Positions 32,801-38,800 of a stretch of DNA of 64,000 nucleotides are shown one piece after another. Below the pieces are notes generated by a model that was not told the origin of the DNA, made no database searches, and saw only the letters and a list, made by a program, of their open reading frames with translations. Position 1 is the first letter of the stretch. The number at the start of each line of letters is the position of its first letter. The position numbers and the translations under genes are program-made. The DNA comes from Flavobacterium sp. IB48 (GTDB lineage Bacteria > Bacteroidota > Bacteroidia > Flavobacteriales > Flavobacteriaceae), in assembly GCF_016405855.1 (NCBI RefSeq), contig NZ_JAEFCA010000002.1:753031-817030 (forward strand), given 5' to 3'.

Positions 32801-34984
32801 TGTAAATACTAAATTGCCGCCTGTTGGAGCATCGTACCAATTATAATCAGTACCTGCAACTGGAGCATCTACGGATAATGTTGTGGATTGCCCACTGCAA
32901 ATAGTTGAAGGCGATGCTGTAATAGTAGGTAAAACAGGGTTATCAATTAATACTTGAACCGAAGATCTTACGCTATTTACACAACCGTTTCTTGTAACCT
33001 CAAGATAATAAGTCGTTGGTGCAGTTAAAGCTGGTGTTGTAAATGCAGCTGTAGAGGCTAAAGAAGTACCACCTGTAGCAACATTATACCACTTAACTGT
33101 TTCACCCACTGCAAGTGCTGCAGTTAATGTTGTTGTTGTTCCGCTACAAATAGCCGTATTTCCTGTAACAACTGGTGCTTTGTAACGATATGTTGCCTGA
33201 TAAATATTTAATGTAGACAAAACTGTTGCCACAGCTCCCAATCGAATCTCTACGCGATCAAAATTAGCTCCTGCAGTTACACTTGCTCTAAAGCGATTTC
33301 CTGACAATAATTGTAAATTAATTAAAGGATTTGTTATGGCTACTCTATCATTATTATATATTGTACCATTATAAGTTGCCAAGCTCACAGCTCCTAATAA
33401 AGAGAGATCAGCGAGACCTCCAGGTAATTCCAAATCGACATCAACAATATCGCCCGCTTTCCCTGGATTAGTAAATTGTAATGTTTGCTGAATTGATGCA
33501 GCAACTCCAACTGGAACACTTAAACTTGCTGCAGTTCCAGGATTACCATCTACAGAATTACTCAAATTAGTTGCACTACACAATAAACATATCCCGACTT
33601 GACTAGTTACTTGACTGCTAGCTTCAAGACATCCTCCTAATGCTGCAGGCTGAACCGTAACTGTAACAGGAACTCTCGTTGCGCTAACACAATTTCCGTT
33701 AGCACTTTGCGCTTCAACATAGTAGGTTTTGGTAGCCGTTAAAATTGGTGTAGTAAAAGTTGATGTATTCGTTGCAACAGCTGTTCCGCCAGTTGCAGTT
33801 TCGTACCAATTTAATTGTGTTCCCACATCTCCTGTGGCGCTTAAAGTTGCATTTTGGCCAGATTGTATCGTTACACTTTGTGTAAGAATTGTAGGTGTAG
33901 CAGGTATCGCTGTAGAAGTGACACTAACCGAAGTACGTGAACTAACACAACTGCCAATAGCAGCCTCCACAAAGAATTGAGTCGTTCCTAAAGGTACTGT
34001 TGGAGAGTAAGTAGTTCCGCTAGCTAAAGCAGGACCACCAGTTGCTGAAGAGTACCAGTTGTAAGTTGTTCCAGGGGCAGCATTTACAACCGATAAAGTC
34101 GTTTGCTGAGTTGCACCTGTCGAACAAACCGTTGTTCCAACATTACTAACTGCTGGAATTATTGGATTAGAAACATTCAAAACCACAGGCACACGAACAT
34201 TTCCTTCGCAACCTGCAGCTCTAGTTATTCCTATATAATATGTCGTATTTGCTGTTAAGGCAGGAGTCGTATAAGTATTTCCTACTGCCAAAGCAGTTGT
34301 TGAAAATTCAGAACTATACCAAGCTAGCGTAGTACCCACAGCTGGTGTTGCTGTAAGAGTTGTTGGAACTCCCGCACAAATAGTCTGTGATAAACCACCA
34401 GATACAGTTGGTTGCGCAAATTCAAGCCTAACATCGTAAACTCTCAAGGTTGCTAAAAGAGCTACCAAACCACCTCCAACTTGAATTTGAATCTGGTTGG
34501 TATCACCTGTAATAGGAAATTTGGCAACCGCAACAGTATTACCGCTTAATAAGTTTAAATTTAAAAGCGGACTGTTTAAAGCTACACTTGAACCTACATT
34601 AGCTCCAGAATTTTTAGCTTGAACCGTTGCATTTGATAACAAAGTTAAATCAAGCAATCCGTTCCCGGTACCAAAGTATATTGCAACTTGATCACCGGCT
34701 CGGGCCGTTTGGTTTAAAGTCATTGTTTCTTCTGCAAAACACCCAGCCACTGCAACACCATTTGATAAGGTTGCATAAGTGGATAAGCCAGCGCTATCAA
34801 AAGCATTGGCGGGACTATTAACATCTACTCCTATACACAAAAGTCCTCCTCCCGTACTATTTGTTTGAGACACTGGTCTACAAATAGTCTGAGAGAATGC
34901 ATTAGTGCATACTAAGAATAAAGTTAAAAGTCCTAATAATCTCATTTGAGGATTGAGACTACAAAAAGTAAATTTTTTTTTCAT
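23885..34984 (-). CDS. Giant T9SS-exported Ig-like repeat adhesin with gliding-type C-terminal domain
   Basis: About 3,699 residues. I place the start at the ATG at 34984, since MKKKFTFCSLNPQMRLLGLL begins a proper signal peptide ending at AFSQT; the open frame extends 24 codons further upstream without a signal. The N-terminal 1,650 residues mix five copies of a ~150-residue beta-rich domain with Ig-like modules (WYDAATGG...TTYYLEA...C pattern). Then come seven near-identical 159-residue double-Ig units, four more diverged Ig modules, a PKD/Ig-like stretch, a DUF11 domain and the C-terminal sorting domain (YNEFTPNNDGKNDLF to KKGWLSIMR) of the gliding-motility type. Each Ig module keeps two cysteines (NFC and CES), which could form a disulfide. 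A surface filament for gliding or adhesion is inferred. Confidence 0.93.
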   Translation of the reverse strand: MKKKFTFCSLNPQMRLLGLLTLFLVCTNAFSQTICRPVSQTNSTGGGLLCIGVDVNSPANAFDSAGLSTYATLSNGVAVAGCFAEETMTLNQTARAGDQVAIYFGTGNGLLDLTLLSNATVQAKNSGANVGSSVALNSPLLNLNLLSGNTVAVAKFPITGDTNQIQIQVGGGLVALLATLRVYDVRLEFAQPTVSGGLSQTICAGVPTTLTATPAVGTTLAWYSSEFSTTALAVGNTYTTPALTANTTYYIGITRAAGCEGNVRVPVVLNVSNPIIPAVSNVGTTVCSTGATQQTTLSVVNAAPGTTYNWYSSATGGPALASGTTYSPTVPLGTTQFFVEAAIGSCVSSRTSVSVTSTAIPATPTILTQSVTIQSGQNATLSATGDVGTQLNWYETATGGTAVATNTSTFTTPILTATKTYYVEAQSANGNCVSATRVPVTVTVQPAALGGCLEASSQVTSQVGICLLCSATNLSNSVDGNPGTAASLSVPVGVAASIQQTLQFTNPGKAGDIVDVDLELPGGLADLSLLGAVSLATYNGTIYNNDRVAITNPLINLQLLSGNRFRASVTAGANFDRVEIRLGAVATVLSTLNIYQATYRYKAPVVTGNTAICSGTTTTLTAALAVGETVKWYNVATGGTSLASTAAFTTPALTAPTTYYLEVTRNGCVNSVRSSVQVLIDNPVLPTITASPSTICSGQSTTLSVDAPVAGTDYNWYDAPTGGNLVFTGTTFTTPALTADVTYHVEAVIGSCSTTTRTAVPLTVNPLPATPTFASSDVLIQSGQTVTLQVQNPVGGVRYNWYDAATGGASVAFNTTSFTPSPALIANKTYYVEASNVLTDCANPVRGIINVTVINAISNCLRANSQVVTKGGLTGCLSCGSVNDGNSIDSDNTTAATLSVPLGVVDYIQQTLTFTSSGQAGDIIDVELGIPTGLLDISALSNISLESFNGGNPNGDQTNISSLLNVQLLGGNRFRASLVAAGAFTSVQVRLTGLLTALSSLDIYDASYRFANATITGAATPICAGQTASLSASSTGGETFVWYDASTGGNIVSVAPTAPLTTTTTYYLEATRGGTCVNSLRQAVTVNVLPIPTGANINIATPIEATCAGAAVIAPTTTIAGATFKYYTDQTKAQEIVNGTTIGTATFAKDANGVLTISGLTGTTHNYYISAVNGGTCENGTGDLKLVTVNLPSVTPLTVIPTPLQACGSANLANAITNFDSTVTYTFYDPSNNVMTADAAANVTVSGTYSIQAQSTTSTCPSAKQSVTVTINQVPTLVVTNPQESVNVGTDVALNATSTGTVTWFNPQGVALTGPPFTTGPLNVPGVYTYTAVATIGTCTTTATKIINVIDLTSCQNLTERVYATAQTKGSIITGDVTNGPNAVDGNPQTFSTITTGLGLLGVGTTWQNLTWPSTIAKGTPVTVKLGSEYSLLAVGQNLSVVGTKNGNLIGAMQPVSGSLLNLISGDNTYEFTFVPSDASGPQDYDGIRIVSSSVLSVAQSTKVFDAHYNKPVTSVTCTPGDIQDIFYGATDINLPVGAATALIGVSDAWNVADNDVTTFATMYSGVGVAAAADLTVQFKTPSVLSDTLRIVVSKPGALLTVNLLTGFSVQRYLGNVAVGAPIQNTSQLLSIKLLPGNSLAMVLVSSPTEIYDRVRIRLGGVVGVLDFLRVHTVERTANTTVIGADPQNKITVCPGTDITLQIPEVDCSTYRWYDAQTGGNLVASGPTFTVPDNLTAGIYRYYVQPVRYGCESYARGEVTVEVKGTAPVNALANITLNGGTATSICSASGSVTLATGLTGTPALTNPVYHWYKLNGSTTDLVTGETTAQLIVNGLIPGTYTYFVGVSSDELCETAAADRKQITFTILPPSTVNDILVDDVTVCPGLSASLTPTAPTLSSPLFTWYLDANKTQPITNGAVIAGVTYTINAAGILTAAGLTKAVSPITYYVAVSSTNTCENLAGTLQHAAIIVSDPNTPTTTNMTQNFCLSSASTVANIQVNESNVIWYDAATGGNAFASTDLLTSRIYYGAATDALTSCESSVRLAVTVNVNDPGTPTLVTAGTQNFCTANAPTFASVQFNESNIVWYTALTGGTLIPSTTALTTGTYYAAIKDATTNCESNTRLPVAVNVTDPATPTTTQSTQNFCLSSASTVANIQVNESNVVWYDADTGGNLFASTDALVSRIYYGAIKDPITDCESSVRLEVTVIVNDPGTPTLVTAGTQNFCTVNAPTFASIQFNESNIVWYTAATGGTLIAPTTALTSGTYYAAINDLTTNCESATRLPVDVIVTDPATPTTTDTTQDFCLSAAATVANIQVNENNVVWYDAATGGTAFASTDLLTDRIYYGAIKDPVTDCESLVRLAVTVNLNDPGTPTLVTTGTQNFCTVNAPTFASVQFNELNIVWYTALTGGTLISSATALTSGTYYAAIKDLTTNCESATRLPVDIIVTDPATPTTTQSTQNFCLSAAVTVANIQVNESNVVWYDAATGGTAFASTDALTGRIYYGAIKDPVTDCESSVRLVVTVNVNDPGTPTLVTAGVQNFCTVNAPTFASVQFNEANIVWYTALTGGTLIPSTTALTTGTYYAAIKDAATNCESATRLPVAVNVTDPATPTTTQSTQNFCLSAAPTVANIQVNESNVVWYDAATAGNLFASTDALVSRIYYGAVKDPVTGCESSVRLAVTVIVNDPGTPTLVTAGTQNFCTVNAPTFASIQFNESNIVWYTAATGGTLIAPTTALTSGTYYAAINDLTTNCESATRLPVDVIVTDPATPTTTDTTQDFCLSAAATVANIQVNESNVVWYDAATGGTAFATTDLLTGRIYYGAIKDPVTDCESLVRLAVTVNLNDPGTPTLVTTGTQNFCKVNGPTFASVQFNESNIVWYTALTGGTLISSATALTSGTYYAAIKDLTTNCESARRLPVDIIVTDPATPTTTQSTQNFCLSAAATVANIQVNESNVVWYDAATGGTAFASTDALTGRIYYGAIKDPVTDCESSVRLAVTVNVNDPGTPTLVTAGTQNFCTVNAPTFASVQFNESNIVWYTALTGGTLIPSTTALTTGTYYAAIKDAATNCESATRLPVAVNVTDPATPTTNAAAQTFCTGTNPTVANIQVNESNVVWYATQTGGTAFASTDALTTRTYFGAIKDPTTGCESSVRLQVAVTVGNTLNPTTNNTAQTFCSVNGPTVESIQVNESNVTWFTAATGGTAILAGTLLASGIYYGNIVDPSGCESSTRLQVTVTVNNPSSTPTTNDTTQNFCTLNSPTVANIQVNEANVVWYSTATGGTALPPTTALATGTYYGAVSSVNGCENPVRLAVIVNVNSPSVITTPRTTQTFCLSAIPTLANIFVNEANVVWYASATGGTPLANTTQLTATTYYAGALANTFNGCDNGPRLGVTIAFENDAAVQITSTDDTPCVFKGVTYSIANGKSNYVWTINGGTIVSGGGTNDGSVTVSWSDIGPGTVTVAYVNNCDERTIKTLNVTVASCSDLTITHTVDNPTPNFGDQVTFTITVNNVGEGDFINTIVSDLLPSGLQLVSSSATAGTYDPATQVWTIPSLNAGQSVVLTVVAEVLPSGNYTSVANIEISTPLDVDTSNNSASVTLVPICLTVYNEFTPNNDGKNDLFRIDCIESHPNNELKVFNRYGALVYSKTHYENDWDGTANVSGVVNRGDMLPTGTYFYVITIGDGTVKKGWLSIMR
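25730..28591. repeat. Two copies of a 1,431-bp higher-order repeat
   Basis: Units 2-4 (27161-28591) and units 5-7 (25730-27160) match unit for unit. Units 2 and 5 share ASIQFNESNIVWYTAATGG and NDLTTNC; units 3 and 6 share TTDTTQDFC and LVTTGTQNFC; units 4 and 7 share DAATNCESATRLPVAVNVT. Units within one triplet differ more from each other than from their counterparts. A three-unit block was therefore duplicated after the single units had diverged. Confidence 0.85.
25730..29068. repeat. Seven tandem 477-bp units inside the adhesin gene
   Basis: Seven units of exactly 477 bp (159 codons) fill 3,339 bp with no length change. A marker string for the QFNE segment recurs at 25881, 26358, 26835, 27312, 27789, 28266 and 28743, always 477 apart. 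Each unit codes for two Ig-like modules. On the minus strand unit 1 starts at 29068. Identity between units is very high. The diverged Ig modules on both sides do not keep this length, so the array is a recent local expansion. Confidence 0.95.
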
Positions 34985-35406
34985 AATTTGGAAGATTAGA
35001 AAATGGACAATAAAACACCTCTCGCAGTAAGTGCAAGCACCTACGCAATTAAACAATCAATTAAAAATGAAACAGTTAAAACAAAAAATAGTCAGCCCTA
35101 TAATGAGCTTAAAAACTTTGTTTTATTAAAAAAAATTATGTTGAATTCGGTATACCAAAATATACCAGAGAACAAATTCTATCTCCGAGAGACAAAATAA
35201 GTTCCGTTTTTTGTAGGAAAAAATGATTATAATCAATTTCCCTGAGGAGTGATTTGTTGCAGGTCTAATTTTCATAATGAAAATTTTTAGTTGAAATAGA
35301 ACTGGGGATTCTCTCTATATATAGTCAATTCATTTATTTAAGAAAGTTGATTAGTCCGTCCTTAAAATTATCGTACTAAAAAAGTCGATTTTGAATCTGG
35401 TTATAT
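34985..35406. other. Intergenic region upstream of the adhesin operon
   Basis: A 422-bp AT-rich stretch that must hold the adhesin operon promoter and a leader. I find only partial TAnnTTTG matches on the minus strand (around 35153-35200), none with a good -33 box. An open frame on the plus strand at 35003-35200 looks spurious. No terminator is evident. Confidence 0.5.
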
Positions 35407-35619
35407 TCAATAAAATTTTTGCTCCTTATAAACAACCCTTCGAATAGGAAAATAATAAGACAGCAAACTAAAATGTAAACCTTTAAAAAAGAAATTAAAT
35501 ATTGAGTAACGATTAAATTTATCGTTGAAATGTAGTAAGCTTAATAAAATAAAAAATAAAGCTAGAATAAAGTAAACAACTAAGGTAAATTTGATAAAGA
35601 AAGTAATTGTCAATTCCAT
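35407..35619 (-). CDS. Possible small membrane protein
   Basis: A 70-codon ORF starting MELTITFFIKFTLVVYFILA with one strong hydrophobic span (about 5-30) and a short basic tail (FPIRRVVYKEQKFY). The positive-outside-to-inside charge pattern looks like a genuine single-span protein. There is no recognisable ribosome-binding site or promoter, and AT-rich DNA easily gives such frames, so I hold it only as possible. I do not recognise a family. Confidence 0.4.
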   Translation of the reverse strand: MELTITFFIKFTLVVYFILALFFILLSLLHFNDKFNRYSIFNFFFKGLHFSLLSYYFPIRRVVYKEQKFY

Positions 35620-36091
35620 ACGCAGATTTATTAGGTTATTTTATAATTTTTCAATTTTCAATCTTAACAACATGGCAAATAAATTTATAACCAATATGTC
35701 TTGAAAACCAGAAGAAAAACTTTGTTTAACTTTTGTTACCTAAAATTAGGAAAAACAAAAACATAAAACAAGCATAAAATTCTTATAATTTATTCTTAAA
35801 ACGTCCATTTCAAAATTATAGACCCTACAAAACATCAGAAAAAACGCTACTTTTAACATAAATACGTATCGATTTTCTAATTAAGCAAAACATTAAACAA
35901 AATATGTTAAATTGATTTAAAATAAGTTTAATCTTACATTTAAAATAAAAAAATCGATAAAATTATCCGTAATTAAGACCAAATGCAGAAAAATTATTTC
36001 ACAGAATGTAAGATTTAGGAAATTTTAGAAAATTCTAAAAAAACAAGTAGAAGTACGGGGTTGAAATTCTTAAAAAAATTAAACAAAAGTT
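35620..36091. other. Gene-free AT-rich gap
   Basis: A stretch of about 470 bp without a credible ORF on either strand. It holds a small perfect inverted repeat (CCTAA/TTAGG near 35740-35750) and many A-runs. I see no RNA gene fold or promoter that stands out. Confidence 0.5.
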
Positions 36092-36138
36092 AAAAAAAAG
36101 CATAAAGCGGGCAATTATAGAATAATTGCCCGCTTTAT
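36092..36138 (-). terminator. Strong terminator of the DUF6495-like gene
   Basis: A perfect 17-bp stem (36102-36118 with 36122-36138, ATAAAGCGGGCAATTAT) and a 3-base loop, followed on the minus strand by a run of nine T. It lies 20 bp after the stop at 36159. Confidence 0.9.
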
Positions 36139-36158
36139 TACAAACTTAAAAACTTACT

Positions 36159-36632
36159 TTAAGATTCTATAATTGTATTAATTTGATTAAATAACTGTCC
36201 ATCGCTCAAAAAAGCACCTTGTTTAATCAATTCAAAAATCGAAGAATTTCGTTCATCTGTAAATACTTTTTTCCCTACTTTCATTTCGATATTTTCTGTA
36301 AACATATTATCGCTTAACCATTGAAGCCCATCTTTTGTCAAAAAGTCAACCTCTGGAGAAAATGTTTTCAAAACAATTGACTTAATGTAAGTATCGAAAC
36401 AATGAAATAGAAAAATATGGTTCTTAGAAAAATGTTCTAAATATTCGGCTCTCGACAAAACACCTTCCCAAATCAGATCTGAAAAAACATCAAGTTCCTG
36501 TTCTGCAACTTCTGGTTTATTGATCTTAAGCTCTTCCCACTCTTTTCTATCTATTGCTTGTGTTGCCAAAAAACTTGCAAATTCTGCATGTAATTCGTCA
36601 AACTGCTCTTTTGTTAATCTTGCGTACTTCAT
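36159..36632 (-). CDS. DUF6495-like protein of unknown function
   Basis: A 157-residue acidic, mainly helical soluble protein beginning MKYARLTKEQFDELHAEFAS. There is no signal peptide, metal motif or catalytic signature. The motif IDRKEWEELK and the HFSKNHIFLFHCF segment fit a flavobacterial family that I recall as DUF6495. It has its own strong terminator and lies 132 bp downstream of the ribosomal operon terminator, so it is probably transcribed alone. Function is unknown. Confidence 0.75.
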   Translation of the reverse strand: MKYARLTKEQFDELHAEFASFLATQAIDRKEWEELKINKPEVAEQELDVFSDLIWEGVLSRAEYLEHFSKNHIFLFHCFDTYIKSIVLKTFSPEVDFLTKDGLQWLSDNMFTENIEMKVGKKVFTDERNSSIFELIKQGAFLSDGQLFNQINTIIES

Positions 36633-36713
36633 TTTTAATTGCTGCTTTATACATTACTATTATGAGCTTTAAACAAACTTTTGAGCTCAATAATATTGCT
36701 TCTATATTTATTA

Positions 36714-36748
36714 AACAAAAAAATCCCGATTTTCATCGGGATTTTTGT
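36714..36748 (-). terminator. Terminator of the rpsF-rpsR-rplI operon
   Basis: A perfect 10-bp stem AAATCCCGAT (36721-36730) with ATCGGGATTT (36735-36744), 4-base loop, and T-run on the minus strand. It lies about 20 bp past the rplI stop. Confidence 0.9.
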
Positions 36749-36764
36749 ATAGATTTAAAAACTA

Positions 36765-37205
36765 TTACTTTTCAGCAACAATTTCGTAAGCTAATTCAAC
36801 GATTACATCTCTGTGTAAACGAACTGTAGCATTGTATTTACCTAAACGTTTTACAACACCGCTAGTGATGAATTTTCTATCGATAGCGTTACCAGATTTC
36901 TCTAAAGCTTCAGCGATATCGATGTTAGTGATAGAACCAAAAAGTTTCTCTCCACCAGCTTTTGCAGATAATTTAATTTCAAGAGCTTTTAATGTTTCAG
37001 CTAATGCTTTAGCATCAGCAACAATTTTAGCTTCTTTATGTGCTCTTTGTTTTAGGTTTTCAGCTAAAACTTTTTTAGCAGAAGGAGTAGCTAAAGTAGC
37101 GAATCCTTGAGGAATTAAAAAGTTACGTCCGTAACCAGGTTTTACAGATACTACATCATCTTTAAATCCTAAGTTCTGTACGTCTTGTTTTAAAATAATT
37201 TCCAT
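36765..37205 (-). CDS. rplI: 50S ribosomal protein L9
   Basis: A 146-residue large-subunit protein. The N-terminal domain has the family signature MEIILKQDVQNLGFKDDVV and GYGRNFLIPQGFA, then a long central helix (about 45-75) and a C-terminal RNA-binding domain with GGEKLFGSIT. Length is normal. It is the last gene of the rpsF-rpsR-rplI operon, 66 bp after rpsR. Confidence 0.97.
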   Translation of the reverse strand: MEIILKQDVQNLGFKDDVVSVKPGYGRNFLIPQGFATLATPSAKKVLAENLKQRAHKEAKIVADAKALAETLKALEIKLSAKAGGEKLFGSITNIDIAEALEKSGNAIDRKFITSGVVKRLGKYNATVRLHRDVIVELAYEIVAEK

Positions 37206-37271
37206 GTTGTTGTCCTTAAATTTTAGAAGTTAGGTTCTGCATAACAGAAACCAGCGACTAGAGTTTTTATA

Positions 37272-37568
37272 CTATTTTAATAAATCGGCCACGTATGGCA
37301 TTAAAGCTAAGTGACGAGCTCTTTTTACAGCTACAGAAACTTTTCTTTGGTATTTTAATGAAGTTCCAGTTAAACGACGAGGAAGAATTTTTCCTTGCTC
37401 ATTAACGAATTTCAATAAGAAATCAGCATCTTTATAATCGATGTATTTGATTCCTGATTTTTTGAAACGGCAATACTTTTTAGTTTTGTTAGTTTCAATG
37501 TTTAAAGGCGTTAAATATCTGATATCTCCGTCTTTTTTTCCTTTTGCAGATTGTTCGATTGTAGACAT
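37272..37568 (-). CDS. rpsR: 30S ribosomal protein S18
   Basis: A 98-residue small-subunit protein. The core [20 protein letters not shown] and [17 protein letters not shown] is the S18 signature. An N-terminal extension of about 25 residues before it is usual in Bacteroidota. It binds S6, whose gene is 5 bp upstream. No zinc ligands are evident apart from a single cysteine. Confidence 0.97.
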
Positions 37569-37573
37569 AATAA

Positions 37574-37915
37574 TTACGCTTTAGTAGATTTTAATTTTGC
37601 TCTTCTTCTCTCAGCCCATGAAATAGCATGTTTATCTAAACTTACAGTTAAGAAACGCATAACTCTTTCATCACGTCTGAATTCAGTTTCAAAAGCTAAA
37701 AGAACTTCTCCAGCTACTTTGAATTCGAATAAATGGTAAAAACCACTTTTTTTGTTTTGGATTTCGTAAGCCATTTTTTTAAGACCCCAATCCTCTTTCG
37801 ATACCATTTCAGCTCCTCTACTAGTAAGAAATTCTTCAAATTTCGTTACTGTTTCCTTCACCTGAACCTCAGATAAAACGGGATTTAAAATGAAAACAGT
37901 TTCATAATGATTCAT
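37574..37915 (-). CDS. rpsF: 30S ribosomal protein S6
   Basis: A 113-residue small-subunit protein starting [16 protein letters not shown], the usual S6 start, with [23 protein letters not shown] in the middle. It partners S18 on the platform of the small subunit. It heads the operon and follows a consensus promoter at 37947-37976. Confidence 0.97.
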   Translation of the reverse strand: MNHYETVFILNPVLSEVQVKETVTKFEEFLTSRGAEMVSKEDWGLKKMAYEIQNKKSGFYHLFEFKVAGEVLLAFETEFRRDERVMRFLTVSLDKHAISWAERRRAKLKSTKA

Positions 37916-37946
37916 AAATAAAAAATTTATTTGTTAAAATTGGGTG

Positions 37947-37976
37947 CAAAAGTAAGCATTAAATTCATATATCCAA
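37947..37976 (-). promoter_or_regulatory. Consensus promoter of the ribosomal protein operon
   Basis: On the minus strand TTG (37974-37976), exactly 19 bases, then TACTTTTG (37947-37954). This is a full match to TTG-N19-TAnnTTTG. The start site would be near 37941, about 25 bases before the rpsF ATG. Confidence 0.78.
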
Positions 37977-38092
37977 CATTTTTTTTCTTTTATTCGTCAT
38001 AATACAAAAAAGATGCCTCAACCTTAGTTTTTTTTACAAAAAAATAATACATTTACTACTGCTATCCTGAATTTATTCTAAATTTAAATGTT

Positions 38093-38791
38093 ATGAAACT
38101 AAACTGTGTTGTTGTAGATGATAGTTCTATACAAAGGACAATTATTGCCAAATTGGTAAATAATCACCCAGGCTTGCATTTAATCGGGGATTTTTCTAAT
38201 GCAATTGAAGCAAAAAGTTGTATCTCATTAAATAACATCGACTTAATTTTTCTTGATATAGAAATGCCAGTTATTAACGGATTTGATTTTCTTGACGGAT
38301 TAAAATCAAAACCGCAAATTATATTTATTACTTCTAAAGCCGAATATGCCCTTAAAGCTTTCGACTACGACGCTACCGACTATCTTCAAAAACCAATTGC
38401 AGTTGACCGTTTTAACGCCTCTGTAAAAAGGGCAATCGATATGCATTTGCTAAAAAAGGATATCAAAGAAGAAGAAGGCGAACATATTTTCATCAAAAGT
38501 AATCTAAAAAAACTAAAAATCTTCACTTCAAAAATAAAATGGATTGAAGCTTTTGGAGATTACGTAAGAGTAGTAACCGAAGACGACAGCAATCTGGTTC
38601 TATCTACTATGAAATCTTTCGAAAATGATTTATCGAAAGACAAATTTATCCGTGTTCATAAATCGTACATCATCAATATAGATAAGGTAGAACGCTTTAA
38701 CAGCAAATTTGCCGAAATTGGAATCACAAAAATACCTTTAAGCCGTAATAAAAAAGAAGACCTTGTAAAAGCACTTTCAACCTCTTCTTAA
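38093..38791 (+). CDS. LytTR-family response regulator
   Basis: A 232-residue regulator with a receiver domain at 3-118 (VVVDDSS, phosphoacceptor D55 in IFLDIEMPV, TSKAEYALKAF, lysine in QKPI) and a LytTR DNA-binding domain at about 135-230 (IKWIEAFGDYVRVVT, IRVHKSYIINIDKVERF, IPLSRNKKEDL). Such proteins bind DNA through beta strands rather than a helix-turn-helix. No histidine kinase is adjacent, so it is an orphan here. It converges on priA with only 9 bp between stops. Confidence 0.92.
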   Translation: MKLNCVVVDDSSIQRTIIAKLVNNHPGLHLIGDFSNAIEAKSCISLNNIDLIFLDIEMPVINGFDFLDGLKSKPQIIFITSKAEYALKAFDYDATDYLQKPIAVDRFNASVKRAIDMHLLKKDIKEEEGEHIFIKSNLKKLKIFTSKIKWIEAFGDYVRVVTEDDSNLVLSTMKSFENDLSKDKFIRVHKSYIINIDKVERFNSKFAEIGITKIPLSRNKKEDLVKALSTSS

Positions 38792-38800
38792 ATTACTGTT

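Noticed and set aside
33729..33980. Short plus-strand ORF inside the adhesin gene
   Set aside because: It is an antisense shadow of repetitive low-complexity coding sequence, as are those at 24169-24408, 25616-25819 and 30917-31105.
34985..35056. 24-codon N-terminal extension of the adhesin reading frame
   Set aside because: The extension (MFNCVGACTYCERC...) would put the signal peptide inside the protein; the ATG at 34984 starts a normal signal.
35003..35200. 65-codon plus-strand ORF in the upstream region of the adhesin gene
   Set aside because: It is antisense to the expected promoter and leader, is asparagine- and lysine-rich by AT bias, and has no family, promoter or terminator.
35620..36091. 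A small RNA or RNA gene in the 470-bp gap
   Set aside because: I looked for conserved folds, a promoter and a terminator facing into the gap and found none that go together.
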